Positions 33,039 to 41,863 of a stretch of 64,000 nt of DNA are shown one piece after another. The DNA lies in the NCBI RefSeq assembly GCF_034262375.1, contig NZ_CP139558.1, forward strand, positions 2,356,001 through 2,420,000, in the 5' to 3' direction. The translations under genes and the position numbers were made by a program. The DNA is from Mucilaginibacter sabulilitoris. Lineage in GTDB: Bacteria; Bacteroidota; Bacteroidia; Sphingobacteriales; Sphingobacteriaceae. Numbering within the stretch: position 1 is the stretch's first letter; every line of letters starts with the position of its first letter. Below the pieces are notes generated by a model that was not told the DNA's origin, ran no database searches, and saw only the letters and a list, made by a program, of their open reading frames with translations.

Positions 33039-33968
33039 TTAAACAGCCTTATACAAACTCTGCGACATGGTTTTTATGCCTTCTGCATAACTGGTTGGTT
33101 TGAAGTTGAAAGCCTTTTCGAATTTGCTGCTGTCAAAAATATAATCATGGTCAAACTGGTAGTACATTTCAACTGCACCCATGATCACCTTTTTAAACAG
33201 GCCGAATATCCATAGCATAAATTTGCGTATGCGCATATATTTAGGTTTAACGCCGTAGGCTGCTGCGGCAATATCCAGAAATTGTCTACCTGTTACGGCA
33301 GGGGCAGTAGGCAGGTGCCATATCTGATTGTCGCTATCAGGGTTTTGTCCGAGCAGGAACATGGCCTTGCCTGCATCTGGAATATATATGTAATTGTGTT
33401 TTTTGTCGGGATTACCTATCCATTGGGCTGCCTTCTTTTTGGCATAATTGCTTAACACCATCATGTCAATAAAGCTGTTAGTAGAATCGGTTCCGTAAAA
33501 ATCAGGAGCGCGGGCGATGGTGCCCCTGATATTGCCGGCCTTTACTTCGGCCATTATGGTATTGGCAATGCCTGCGCGGATCTGGCCTTTAACACTACTG
33601 GGGTGATATGGTGTATCCTCGGTCATGGAGCCATTAACCAGGCCGTACATATAAACATTATCAAAAAATATAAGTCGTGCGCCGGTTGCTTTTGTTACAT
33701 TAATTACATTTTGAATAATAACAGGCCATTGCTGTCTCCATATCTCCTTGTCATAAACTAAACCTGCTGTTAAATAAATAACAGTTGAACCTTGAGCCGC
33801 GGCCAATATTTCGTCATAGTTCAGCAGATCGGCTTTTTGCCAGGTTACTGTTTTGCCGGTAATTTTTACAGGTTTGCGGCTTACCAGTCGTACAGTTTCA
33901 TTATTGTTTACTAACTCTTTGGTGAGGGCGTTGGCCACCGGGCCGCCTGCTCCTAATATAGTATGCAT
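33039..33968 (-). CDS. NAD-dependent epimerase/dehydratase family protein
   Basis: Atypical/extended short-chain dehydrogenase of 309 residues. The N-terminal nucleotide motif is TILGAGGPVANALTKEL, and the central FFDNVYMYG with TEDTPYHPSSVKG replaces the classical YxxxK region, in which Tyr and Lys spacing is not clear to me. It is similar to Bacteroidota NAD-epimerase/NmrA-like proteins. The substrate is unknown. A good promoter lies upstream. Confidence 0.88.
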   Translation of the reverse strand: MHTILGAGGPVANALTKELVNNNETVRLVSRKPVKITGKTVTWQKADLLNYDEILAAAQGSTVIYLTAGLVYDKEIWRQQWPVIIQNVINVTKATGARLIFFDNVYMYGLVNGSMTEDTPYHPSSVKGQIRAGIANTIMAEVKAGNIRGTIARAPDFYGTDSTNSFIDMMVLSNYAKKKAAQWIGNPDKKHNYIYIPDAGKAMFLLGQNPDSDNQIWHLPTAPAVTGRQFLDIAAAAYGVKPKYMRIRKFMLWIFGLFKKVIMGAVEMYYQFDHDYIFDSSKFEKAFNFKPTSYAEGIKTMSQSLYKAV

Positions 33969-33991
33969 ATCTTTTTCGTTTTTGTGTATAA

Positions 33992-34019
33992 CAAAGGTAG
34001 GATGGCTTTGTAAGTCAAA
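33992..34019 (-). promoter_or_regulatory. Predicted promoter of the epimerase gene
   Basis: Minus strand: TACCTTTG (33992-33999) with TTTG (34016-34019) 16 bases upstream, a good match to the Bacteroidota -33 TTTG / -7 TAnnTTTG promoter. The start codon is 24 bases downstream of the -7 box. Confidence 0.65.
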
Positions 34020-34121
34020 ACGTTAACAAAAGATAAGAATTTGGGTTATTTCGGATTTGGGAATTTTGATTTTGGATTTTTTGAAATCAAAACCTGCTAT
34101 TGAATAGCCTGGTACAGAATA

Positions 34122-34146
34122 GATCCTTCGCTACGCTCAGGATGAC
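34122..34146. repeat. Short REP-like palindrome (atccttcgctacgctcaggat type)
   Basis: About 25 bases, atccttcgctacgctcaggatgac, with imperfect self-complementarity. It is related in flavour to the larger REP-like copies but not the same element. It lies between the epimerase and the Crp/Fnr gene 3' end. Confidence 0.55.
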
Positions 34147-34181
34147 AAACTTGTTTATTTCAGTTTTAGAATTTCAGTCTT

Positions 34182-34787
34182 CTATGCACTTATCTTCATA
34201 ATCCTTCTGCGTATGCGTGAGAGCGATACCGGGGTTATGCCTAAAAAGTTGGCGATATAATGCTGAGGGATACGTTGTACAACGTCGCCGCGGGTTTGCA
34301 ATAGTTTGTTATAGCGCTCTTCGGGAGTTTGGGTTATGAACGATGTAACCCGGTCTTCATAGCAGATAAGGTAATGCTCGGCTATAAGTCTGCCCAGGCG
34401 TTCCATTTTGTGACCTATAAGTTTATCGCCGTAAGCCTTTTGCATGTTGTCGTAATTCAGACTGACAAAAATTGTGTTTTCGAGTGTTTGTATGTAAAGG
34501 ATAGAAGGCTGACGGGTTAAAAAACTTTTATATGAACTTGTAAATTCGTTTTCAAAACAGAAATAGCCTGTAATTTCTTCACCATCTTTTATATGAAAAA
34601 ACCTTACCGAACCTTTTACTATAAGAGATATTTGGTTACAAACTTTACCCGGCTCAGAAAAATTTTCTTTCTTTTTGAGCGTGCTGATTTCCAGAAGAGG
34701 TAATAACGCGTCCCATTCCTTTTCATCCAACTGAACAAACATGGTCGCGTGTTCGCGGAATTTGTTGAGTGCGGTTAATGTATCCAT
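34182..34787 (-). CDS. Crp/Fnr-family transcriptional regulator
   Basis: Regulator of 201 residues. The N-terminal cyclic-nucleotide-binding-like beta barrel (about 20-120) contains FSEPGKVCNQISLIVKGSVRFF; the C-terminal helix-turn-helix is QHYIANFLGITPVSLSRIRRR, typical of Bacteroidota Crp/Fnr proteins. There is no Fnr-type cysteine cluster. Its start overlaps the end of the UbiA-like gene by 13 bases, so it is transcribed with engB and that gene. Ligand and targets are unknown. Confidence 0.92.
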   Translation of the reverse strand: MDTLTALNKFREHATMFVQLDEKEWDALLPLLEISTLKKKENFSEPGKVCNQISLIVKGSVRFFHIKDGEEITGYFCFENEFTSSYKSFLTRQPSILYIQTLENTIFVSLNYDNMQKAYGDKLIGHKMERLGRLIAEHYLICYEDRVTSFITQTPEERYNKLLQTRGDVVQRIPQHYIANFLGITPVSLSRIRRRIMKISA

Positions 34788-35635
34788 ATTCTGTCTAACA
34801 GAAATAATACGGCAAACACGACGCTGGCTATGCCATTGGTTGTCATAAAGGCAAAGTTCACCCGGCTAAGGTCGTTGGGTTTCACCAGCAGGTGCTGATA
34901 AATAAGCATGGCACAAAAGAATAGGATACCCGCGTAATATAAAATGCCGAATTGGGAATGTGTAAAAAATACAGGCATGATGATAAATGCTGCGGAAAGT
35001 ACATGCAGAAAGGTTGATAACCGCAAAGCATTTACCTTACCCATGTAAGCCGGGATAGAGTGCAGGTTTAAGCCACGATCAAAGTCTTCATCCTGAAGGG
35101 CATAAATAATGTCAAAGCCACTTACCCAACATAAAACAGAAAGCGAGAAAAATAAAGGCGTTAGGGCGAATGCGCCGGTAACCACCAAATAAGCCCCAAT
35201 TGGAGCAAGAGATAACCCCAAACCTAATACCAAATGACAAAGCGCTGTAAAGCGTTTGGTGGCACTATAACCCATCACCACAAACAGGGCAACCGGCGAT
35301 AGATAAAAGCACAACGGATTAATAAACCAGGTAGCTGCTATAAACAAGGCACAGTTGACCAACGTAAACGTTAAGGCTGCCGATGCGCTGATACGACCTG
35401 AAGGAATATCACGCTGTTTGGTTCGAGGGTTTTGAGCGTCAATATCCCTGTCCAGATAGCGGTTAAAAGCCATAGCCGAGTTGCGAGCAAATACCATACA
35501 CAATACCATCAAAACAAGTTTAAGCCAGTCGAAATGGCTTTGTGTGGTAGTTACTGCCAAAAAGAAGCCGATAAAAGCAAACGGCATGGCAAATATCGTA
35601 TGTGCAAATGTTACTAATGAAAGGTATTTTTTCAT
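34775..35635 (-). CDS. UbiA-like polyprenyltransferase
   Basis: Membrane prenyltransferase of 286 residues, all-helical with eight or nine membrane segments. The two Mg-diphosphate motifs are NRYLDRDIDAQNPRTKQRDIP (NXXXDXXXD) and YALQDEDFDRGLNLHSIP. It resembles 4-hydroxybenzoate/MqnP-type enzymes used in menaquinone synthesis, possibly the futalosine pathway; ubiE, another menaquinone gene, lies 4 kb away. It lies 15 bases after engB and overlaps the Crp/Fnr gene. Confidence 0.9.
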   Translation of the reverse strand: MKKYLSLVTFAHTIFAMPFAFIGFFLAVTTTQSHFDWLKLVLMVLCMVFARNSAMAFNRYLDRDIDAQNPRTKQRDIPSGRISASAALTFTLVNCALFIAATWFINPLCFYLSPVALFVVMGYSATKRFTALCHLVLGLGLSLAPIGAYLVVTGAFALTPLFFSLSVLCWVSGFDIIYALQDEDFDRGLNLHSIPAYMGKVNALRLSTFLHVLSAAFIIMPVFFTHSQFGILYYAGILFFCAMLIYQHLLVKPNDLSRVNFAFMTTNGIASVVFAVLFLLDRIWIH

Positions 35636-35650
35636 GGCAAATATGACTTA

Positions 35651-36274
35651 TCAGGACGGTAACTGATAATGCGGTATTTCAAAGTTATTATTAATATTAT
35701 CTATAAACGCTAAAATCTCTTCGCGACCCAGTTGTGTTTCTGATGAAGTGACAAAATATTGGGGCGATTCCTCAAAAGTGGCCAACAGTGCTTTTTTGAA
35801 TTTGGCTATATTCTGATCTGTTTTTATACTCGATTGTTTATCAGCCTTGGTAAATACCAGCACGAACGACAGGCCTCTTTCGCCAAGCCAGTTGCAAAAC
35901 TCGAGATCGATTTTTTGCGGTTCCAGGCGACTATCAACCAGCACCATTACGCATTGCAGGCTTTCACGCTTGTCAAGATAGTTATGGATAAACTTGTCCC
36001 ATTTGGCTTTCTCGGTTTTAGAAGCCCTGGCATAACCATAACCTGGCAAATCAACAATATACCAGTTGTCATTAATGTAAAAATGATTAATAAGCTGGGT
36101 TTTACCCGGTGTTTGCGATGTTTTAGCCAGTCCCTTTTTTGCGGTAAGCATATTAATAAGGGACGATTTACCCACATTTGAGCGCCCAATAAAAGCGTAT
36201 TCCGGTTTTACCGGAGGCGGCAATTTGGATATCTGGGTATTGCTGCAAATAAATTCGGCCGATTTAACAATCAT
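35651..36274 (-). CDS. engB: Ribosome-biogenesis GTPase EngB (YihA/YsxC)
   Basis: Essential GTPase for large-subunit assembly, 207 residues. G1 is GRSNVGKSS, G3 is DLPGYG, G4 is TKAD and G5 is SSET. It starts the minus-strand operon engB, UbiA-like, Crp/Fnr. A TACCTTTG box ends only five bases before the ATG, so the message may be leaderless. Confidence 0.97.
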   Translation of the reverse strand: MIVKSAEFICSNTQISKLPPPVKPEYAFIGRSNVGKSSLINMLTAKKGLAKTSQTPGKTQLINHFYINDNWYIVDLPGYGYARASKTEKAKWDKFIHNYLDKRESLQCVMVLVDSRLEPQKIDLEFCNWLGERGLSFVLVFTKADKQSSIKTDQNIAKFKKALLATFEESPQYFVTSSETQLGREEILAFIDNINNNFEIPHYQLPS

Positions 36275-36278
36275 GCTG

Positions 36279-36286
36279 CAAAGGTA
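36279..36286 (-). promoter_or_regulatory. -7 promoter box of engB, start-proximal
   Basis: TACCTTTG on the minus strand, an exact TAnnTTTG match. The ATG at 36274 is only five bases downstream, placing the predicted transcription start on or next to the start codon. Confidence 0.5.
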
Positions 36287-36422
36287 ATTATTTTTAGTGG
36301 TGTGTTATGAGCAGCAAAGTTGATTAGGTTTGTGTTGCAACACCGTCCTATACTTTGTTTACAATGCAACAACAATAAAAGATACAATTATAATTAAATT
36401 TGATGTTTAAACATGTAATATT

Positions 36423-36911
36423 ATGAATGAATATAAAATCCCGGCTCAAACCCGCATTGGCCATGTGCATTTAAAGGTAAGCGACCTGCAACGTTCGCTT
36501 GATTTTTACTGCGGCTTGCTGGGGTTTGAAAAAATGGTGATGTATGGTGATCAGGCAGCTTTTATATCGGCTGGTGGTTATCATCATCATATAGGTTTAA
36601 ATACCTGGCAAAGTAAAGGCGCTCCGCCTGCACCTGAGTACGCACCGGGTTTGTTCCATACCGCTATTTTATATCCCGAGAGAAAAGATCTGGCGGTGGC
36701 CTTGCAACGTTTGATTGATGCCAAATATCAGATTACCGGGGCGTCTGACCATGGCGTATCCGAAGCTATATACCTGAATGATCCCGACCAAAACGGTGTG
36801 GAGTTATACTGGGACAGACCTAAAGAGCAATGGCCAACAGATGAGGCAGGGAACTTGACCATGTTTACCCGCAGGCTGGATATTGAAGGGTTACTGGGGT
36901 TATTGAAGTAA
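36423..36911 (+). CDS. VOC family protein (glyoxalase/ring-cleavage fold)
   Basis: Vicinal-oxygen-chelate protein of 162 residues. Metal-site features are IGHVHLKVSDL (first His), GYHHHIGLNTW, LFHTAILYP, and NGVELYWDRP with the terminal Glu. This size and pattern fit catechol 2,3-dioxygenase-like or glyoxalase-like members; the substrate is unknown. It is divergent from engB, and its stop lies one base before repeat element A. Confidence 0.92.
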   Translation: MNEYKIPAQTRIGHVHLKVSDLQRSLDFYCGLLGFEKMVMYGDQAAFISAGGYHHHIGLNTWQSKGAPPAPEYAPGLFHTAILYPERKDLAVALQRLIDAKYQITGASDHGVSEAIYLNDPDQNGVELYWDRPKEQWPTDEAGNLTMFTRRLDIEGLLGLLK

Positions 36912-36912
36912 T

Positions 36913-37020
36913 TTGTCTGAAGCAGGATTTTTTGGATTAAGGGATTTCCATGATTTAATTTTTAGTTAGAAGATAAAATCCCTTAATCCGAAAAATCTGT
37001 TTAATCCTGGTTCAGACAAA
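36913..37020 (-). repeat. Terminal-inverted-repeat element, copy A (108 bp)
   Basis: Ends tttgtctgaa and ttcagacaaa are exact inverted repeats, extending to 17 of 18 bases. The whole element, reverse complemented, aligns almost end to end with copy B at 52138-52248. It sits between convergent genes, 1 base after one stop and 6 before the other, so it may act as a bidirectional terminator. No coding capacity. Confidence 0.85.
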
Positions 37021-37026
37021 CAGAAT

Positions 37027-37761
37027 TTACAGCTCTCTTATCTTAATATTCTTAAAATAAGCTTTGTGGCCATGATCCTGTAGGGCTATGAGGCCTGTTT
37101 TAGCGTTGCCATAATCCGGATGGTCTTTCCATTTGCCTTCGGCTTTTTTCTGTTTCCAGTCGGCGTCCCAGGCGGTAAACTCCACAATTTTGGCGCCATT
37201 TAGCCAATGTTCAACATGGCCATTGTTAAAAATAATTTTGCTGGTATTCCATTGGCCAACGGGCATCAATTTCTTTTTATCATTAGGCAAATACATGGCA
37301 TAGTCACAGCCGGTTTTTTGCCAGTCTTCCAGTTTATCAGGCCAGCCTGTATCGTCAATAATCTGATATTCGGGGCCGGTCTCATAGGTGGCATGATATT
37401 TAGCGTCTTCAACTACATGATATAATACGCCGCTGTTGCTGCCTTTGTCAATTTTCCATTGCCAGGTAAGTTCAAAATTAGCGTATGATTTATCGGTAAC
37501 AATATCGCCACCGGTATCGCCTTTGGCTGCGCCCAAACAAACCAGCGCGCCATCAACAATCTGCCAATTTTTTACGGAGCCTTTTTTGTTGAAGCCATGC
37601 CAGCCTTTTAGTGTTTTACCATCAAACAAACTTACCCAGCCACCTTTTGCACCTACTTTTTTTACAGGCATAGGATTATTTGCCGGTATGCCAGCCGTTT
37701 GAACACAAACCAGGCCTGCCGCAGCCAATGCCAAGCCAATTTTTTTTAATTGATGTTTCAT
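37027..37761 (-). CDS. DUF1080 (3-keto-disaccharide hydrolase-like) exported protein
   Basis: Periplasmic protein of 244 residues with signal peptide (IGLALAAAGLVCVQTAGI) and a lectin-like DUF1080 fold: GWVSLFDGKTLKGWHGF, FELTWQWKIDKGSNSGVLYHV, EYQIIDDTGW, GLIALQDHGHKAYFKNIKIREL. Members act on 3-keto-glycosides. It is 95 bases downstream of a Gfo/Idh/MocA gene on the same strand, an arrangement that fits oxidation-elimination of glycosides in the periplasm. Confidence 0.92.
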   Translation of the reverse strand: MKHQLKKIGLALAAAGLVCVQTAGIPANNPMPVKKVGAKGGWVSLFDGKTLKGWHGFNKKGSVKNWQIVDGALVCLGAAKGDTGGDIVTDKSYANFELTWQWKIDKGSNSGVLYHVVEDAKYHATYETGPEYQIIDDTGWPDKLEDWQKTGCDYAMYLPNDKKKLMPVGQWNTSKIIFNNGHVEHWLNGAKIVEFTAWDADWKQKKAEGKWKDHPDYGNAKTGLIALQDHGHKAYFKNIKIREL

Positions 37762-37783
37762 GTTTTTAAGTTGATTGAGTGAA

Positions 37784-37827
37784 TGGTTGATTAGGTGAGT
37801 AGTTGATCATAAAAGGTTAATCAACCA
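37784..37827. repeat. 10-bp inverted repeat between the two sugar genes
   Basis: tggttgatta (37784-37793) and taatcaacca (37818-37827) flank a 24-base loop, in a region of further ttgatt-type repeats. Possibly a weak terminator or processing site between the Gfo/Idh/MocA and DUF1080 genes. Confidence 0.4.
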
Positions 37828-37855
37828 ATCTCCCAATTAACCATTAACTGATAAA

Positions 37856-39226
37856 TTATTTTTTTGCCATCTGCATTTTTTCAGGATCCCAAAACATAGG
37901 ACTGTTTTTATAATAACTGTCGTTACATAACAGAGCAGGAGCTGCGGCCCGGTAACCGAAAATAGCATCCTCGGTTACTTTGCCTTTGTTCCGTATGGCT
38001 GTAATAAAATTATTCATGTGGTCATAAGGGCCGCCTAAATAGCCTTTGTCTGCATCAAATGTTATAATTTCCGGAGGCAACATCTTTTTGCGTTCGGCGT
38101 AGCCGCTGCCTGCTTTTTTTAGCTTATCAAGATAAAAAGGGTCGTCGGAACCAAATGTTTTGTTCCTTTTCAGCGTCACCTGATCCCAGGTGATATCCAT
38201 AGAACCTTCGCTACCTACCAGTTTAAGGTAGGTGGTACCGCTGGTGCCATCCACAAAATTACATCTTAACGAAAGATTAAAAGCCGGGTGTGCTTCTGCT
38301 TTTCCATAATCAAAAGTGCCTAATAATACGTCGGGCACTTCGCGGCCATCGTTCCAGAAACGGAGTCCGCCGGATGCATAAATTTTGTTTGGTCCCATGG
38401 AGCCGGTAATGAAGTGGAGGCTGGAGAACAGGTGCACAAACAAATCGCCGGCCATACCCGTGCCATAGTCGGTATAATTGCGCCAGCGGAAGAAACGCTT
38501 GGAATCATAGTCGCGTTTTTTGGTATTGCTGATATAGGTTTCCCAGTCAACCGTTTGCGGCGAGGCATCATCCGGGATAGGGTATTGCCAAACTTCCAAC
38601 GGTTCCCGGCGGGCCCAAAAGCCTTCGGCATAGTTTAACTCGCCTATAGCGCCGCTTTTTAACAATTCATGCGCTTTCTCGTTACCTAATGATGATACAC
38701 CCTGGCTGCCTACCTGGAAAATCATGCCGGTATCTTTTTGAGCCTTAATTACAGCCGGGCCTTCGGTAATGGCATGTACCATGGGTTTTTCGCAATAAAC
38801 ATGCTTGCCAGCATGCATGGCATCAATTGATATTTGCTGGTGCCAGTGATCGGGCGTGCCTATAATTACAGCATCAATATCCTTTCTATTCAGGATCTCT
38901 TTGTAAACCTTAGTAGTAAAAATATCAGCGCCCCAGCGGGTTTTGGCATCGTTAAGCCGGCCATCATACAAATCGCAAACGGCAACCAGCTTTACCCCAG
39001 GAATTTTTAAAGCAACTATGGTGTCCTGTGTGCCCATTCCGCCGGCACCTATCAGTGCAATATTGATCTGGTCATTTAAACTATGGCCGGGCGGCCTTTT
39101 AAGTATGGCAAATGGTTTTACAGGGCTTTCGGCAGCTAATAAACTGCTGCCTGCGGCTACCGCTGCAGTAGTGGTGGCTAATTTTTTAATGAAACTGCGG
39201 CGCGACGATTCTTCTTTTTCTTTCAT
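37856..39226 (-). CDS. Gfo/Idh/MocA family oxidoreductase, Tat-exported
   Basis: Periplasmic NAD(P)-linked oxidoreductase of 456 residues. The start at 39226 gives MKEKEESSRRSFIKKLATT, a twin-arginine signal followed by a hydrophobic stretch; an in-frame ATG at 39253 is possible but adds only nine residues before it. The dinucleotide motif is ALIGAGGMGTQDT, and the catalytic CEKPMVH segment is intact. With the DUF1080 gene it likely forms a two-gene unit for 3-keto-sugar chemistry. Confidence 0.92.
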   Translation of the reverse strand: MKEKEESSRRSFIKKLATTTAAVAAGSSLLAAESPVKPFAILKRPPGHSLNDQINIALIGAGGMGTQDTIVALKIPGVKLVAVCDLYDGRLNDAKTRWGADIFTTKVYKEILNRKDIDAVIIGTPDHWHQQISIDAMHAGKHVYCEKPMVHAITEGPAVIKAQKDTGMIFQVGSQGVSSLGNEKAHELLKSGAIGELNYAEGFWARREPLEVWQYPIPDDASPQTVDWETYISNTKKRDYDSKRFFRWRNYTDYGTGMAGDLFVHLFSSLHFITGSMGPNKIYASGGLRFWNDGREVPDVLLGTFDYGKAEAHPAFNLSLRCNFVDGTSGTTYLKLVGSEGSMDITWDQVTLKRNKTFGSDDPFYLDKLKKAGSGYAERKKMLPPEIITFDADKGYLGGPYDHMNNFITAIRNKGKVTEDAIFGYRAAAPALLCNDSYYKNSPMFWDPEKMQMAKK

Positions 39227-39413
39227 AGATTGAAATAATGAATTTGATAACAATAATTAATAAAGAGAACTGATAACCTCCGGTCACCTTTTGGGTGAGC
39301 CCGCTGCACTGGTTTTTTTACAAATTGGTTTTTAAAAGTAGTGAATTGACTTAACATTTACACAACCGTATCAACTTAATACAACCAAATAAACTCAATC
39401 AACATACAATCAC

Positions 39414-39421
39414 TATCTTTG
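39414..39421 (+). promoter_or_regulatory. -7 promoter box for ubiE-porT
   Basis: TATCTTTG, an exact TAnnTTTG match, 14 bases before the ubiE ATG; implies a very short leader of about 9 nt. Confidence 0.5.
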
Positions 39422-39435
39422 CCATTACTATAAAA

Positions 39436-40167
39436 ATGAGCAAAACAATAACTCCCTACCATGACCAACAGGCTACCAAGAAAGAACAGGTGGCCGATAT
39501 GTTCAATAATATATCAAAAACATACGATTTCCTGAACCATTTTTTATCGCTGGGGATAGATATCATCTGGCGTAAAAAAGCCATTAACGAGTTAAAAAAA
39601 GACAAGCCTAAGCTGATACTGGATGTAGCCACCGGTACCGGCGATTTCGCGTTTGAGGCGTTAAAAACGCTTAGGCCCGAAAAAATAGTAGGTGTTGATA
39701 TTTCGCGTGGTATGCTGGATATTGCCGAACAGAAAATTCAAAAACGTAACCTTGCTGATAAATTTGAAGTAAAGCTTGGCGATTCGGAAAAACTACCTTT
39801 TGAGGCCGGTGAATTTGACGCGGTTACTGTAGCCTATGGGGTACGTAATTTTGAAAATCTGGAAAGCGGTCTTGCCGATATACGAAGGGTACTAAAACCC
39901 GGCGGCAAAGCGGTGGTGCTGGAGTTTTCAAAGCCAAAGGTATTTCCGATAAAGCAGTTATATAATTTTTATTTCAACTATATTACTCCGGGCATTGGCA
40001 AACTATTTAGTAAAGACGCGAGAGCATATTCATATCTACCCGAATCCGTCGCAGCTTTTCCCGACGGGAAAAATTTTGTGGCGCTGATGGATAAAGTCGG
40101 TTTTAAAAATACCAAACACAGGCCATTGGCGTTTGGCATTTGTTCTATATACACAGGCATTAAATGA
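39436..40167 (+). CDS. ubiE: Demethylmenaquinone methyltransferase
   Basis: SAM-dependent methyltransferase of 243 residues that methylates demethylmenaquinone, the last step of menaquinone synthesis (MenG/UbiE). It has FNNISKTYDFLNHFLSLGIDIIWRKKA, the SAM motif LDVATGTGDFAFEAL, and FDAVTVAYGVRNFENL. The stop overlaps the porT ATG (ATGA), the conserved Bacteroidota pair. Confidence 0.96.
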   Translation: MSKTITPYHDQQATKKEQVADMFNNISKTYDFLNHFLSLGIDIIWRKKAINELKKDKPKLILDVATGTGDFAFEALKTLRPEKIVGVDISRGMLDIAEQKIQKRNLADKFEVKLGDSEKLPFEAGEFDAVTVAYGVRNFENLESGLADIRRVLKPGGKAVVLEFSKPKVFPIKQLYNFYFNYITPGIGKLFSKDARAYSYLPESVAAFPDGKNFVALMDKVGFKNTKHRPLAFGICSIYTGIK

Positions 40168-40910
40168 GTTTAAAAAGGTACCTTATTATAGTATTTATAC
40201 TGATACTTTGCAGCAGCAAGCTGTTTGCACAGGATAGGGTACCAGCATGGGGTGGCGGAGCTGACCTTCAGGACCTGAGCTTTGGCTTTAGCTTTGCCTA
40301 TGTAAGCAGCGATTTTAAAATTGTTAAAAAGCCTAACTGGCGTACGCCCTTTAATGATCCCGAAACCGGTAATGCACTTACTACTCCGTTAAACAGTATC
40401 AGTTCCAGAAGTTTGCCGGGCTTTTCTGTAGGCTTTATAACCCGTTATCGTTTAACCGAACATTTGGAGGCCCGTGTTACACCTTCACTGGTTTTTGCAG
40501 ACCGTAACCTTACTTACTCTTATCAAAATAGTGAGCAATATCCCAATGTTGAAAAACAGGTACAAACTACCACGGTTGACGTTCCGTTATCGCTAAAAAT
40601 AAAATCAGACCGTATTGGTGATTTCAGGGCCTATATTTTAGGTGGAATTAAATATTCGCACGCTATAGGTTCAAAAAAGAATGATATTAATTCAGACCTG
40701 CTGGATAAACTGGTTAAAAATAAAACCGGTTATGGATCGTACGAAGCCGGCCTGGGGTGCGATATTTATTTTGAATTTTTTAAGCTTTCGCCCGAGATTA
40801 AAATATCCAATTCATTTGGTAATGTCCTGGTTCCTGAAAACCAACCTTTCTCGGCACCTATCAGCAAGCTTTCATTACATACCATTATGTTTAGTTTGTT
40901 TTTTGAGTAG
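40164..40910 (+). CDS. porT: Type IX secretion/gliding protein PorT
   Basis: Outer-membrane beta-barrel protein of 248 residues with an N-terminal signal (YLIIVFILILCSSKLFA). Alternating hydrophobic strands are seen throughout (GFSFAYVSS, FRAYILGGIKYSHAIG) and it ends in FSLFFE, an aromatic barrel terminus. Position directly after ubiE, overlapping by four bases, is the characteristic setting of porT/sprT, required for T9SS and for export of proteins like that at 23.4 kb. The identification rests on context plus pattern. Confidence 0.85.
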   Translation: MSLKRYLIIVFILILCSSKLFAQDRVPAWGGGADLQDLSFGFSFAYVSSDFKIVKKPNWRTPFNDPETGNALTTPLNSISSRSLPGFSVGFITRYRLTEHLEARVTPSLVFADRNLTYSYQNSEQYPNVEKQVQTTTVDVPLSLKIKSDRIGDFRAYILGGIKYSHAIGSKKNDINSDLLDKLVKNKTGYGSYEAGLGCDIYFEFFKLSPEIKISNSFGNVLVPENQPFSAPISKLSLHTIMFSLFFE

Positions 40911-41000
40911 ATTAGGGTTCCCTACGCCGTATCCTTACCCTGACAAGACAATAGTTTAAAGTAAAAAACATATTTTCGCTGCCGTAGTTATCTATCTATC

Positions 41001-41759
41001 ATGTCTAAAATTGCATTAATTACAGGAGCTACCGCTGGTATTGGCGAAGCTTGTGCCCATGTATTTGCCCGCGAAGGATATAGCCTGATATTAACAGGTC
41101 GCAGGCTTGATCGCCTGGAAAAGCTGGCCGGTCAGTTAAATAATAAATATAATATAGAAGTAGCGGTGTCGTCATTTGATGTGCGTAATCGTGAACAGGT
41201 GATTGAAAACCTGGAAAGTCTGCCCACAAAATGGAAAAAAGTAAATATACTGGTTAACAATGCCGGTTTAAGCCAGGGACTTGAGCCTATTCAAAAAGGC
41301 GGTTATGACGATTGGGAAACCATGATTGATACCAATATTAAAGGCCTGTTATATGTAAGCCGCGTTGTATCAAACTGGATGATTGATAACGGTTACGGGC
41401 ATATCATAAACCTGGGATCCATTGCCGGTAAGGAGGTATATGCTAATGGTAACGTGTATTGTGCTACCAAACATGCGGTAGATGCATTAAATAAAGGTAT
41501 GCGTATTGATCTGTTGCCGCATGGTATAAAGGTTTCTGCTATACACCCTGGCGCCGTGGAAACAGAATTTTCGGAAGTACGCTTTAAGGGTGATAAGGAA
41601 AGAGCCAAAAAAGTATATGAGGGTTTTGAACCACTTTCGGCAGCTGATGTTGCCGAAACAATATGGTTTATAGCCTCGCGCCCGGCACATGTAAATATTA
41701 ACGATATGGTACTTATGCCAACCGCACAGGCTACCGCAGGTAATATATTCAGAAAATAG
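41001..41759 (+). CDS. Short-chain dehydrogenase/reductase
   Basis: Classical SDR of 252 residues, similar to YdfG-type 3-hydroxy acid dehydrogenases. TGATAGIGEACA is the cofactor motif, NNAG is at about 86-89, and the catalytic triad region is NLGSIAGKEVYANGNVYCATKHA (Ser, Tyr and Lys present). TGRRLDR suggests NADP preference. Cytosolic. Confidence 0.94.
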   Translation: MSKIALITGATAGIGEACAHVFAREGYSLILTGRRLDRLEKLAGQLNNKYNIEVAVSSFDVRNREQVIENLESLPTKWKKVNILVNNAGLSQGLEPIQKGGYDDWETMIDTNIKGLLYVSRVVSNWMIDNGYGHIINLGSIAGKEVYANGNVYCATKHAVDALNKGMRIDLLPHGIKVSAIHPGAVETEFSEVRFKGDKERAKKVYEGFEPLSAADVAETIWFIASRPAHVNINDMVLMPTAQATAGNIFRK

Positions 41760-41863
41760 ATGTGCAGATCTCTGTTAATTAAATAATTATAAAATCTGCA
41801 CATTTGCGTATCTGAAATCTGCATATTTCAAATTCAATAACTCAATAAATTACCAATTATAAA

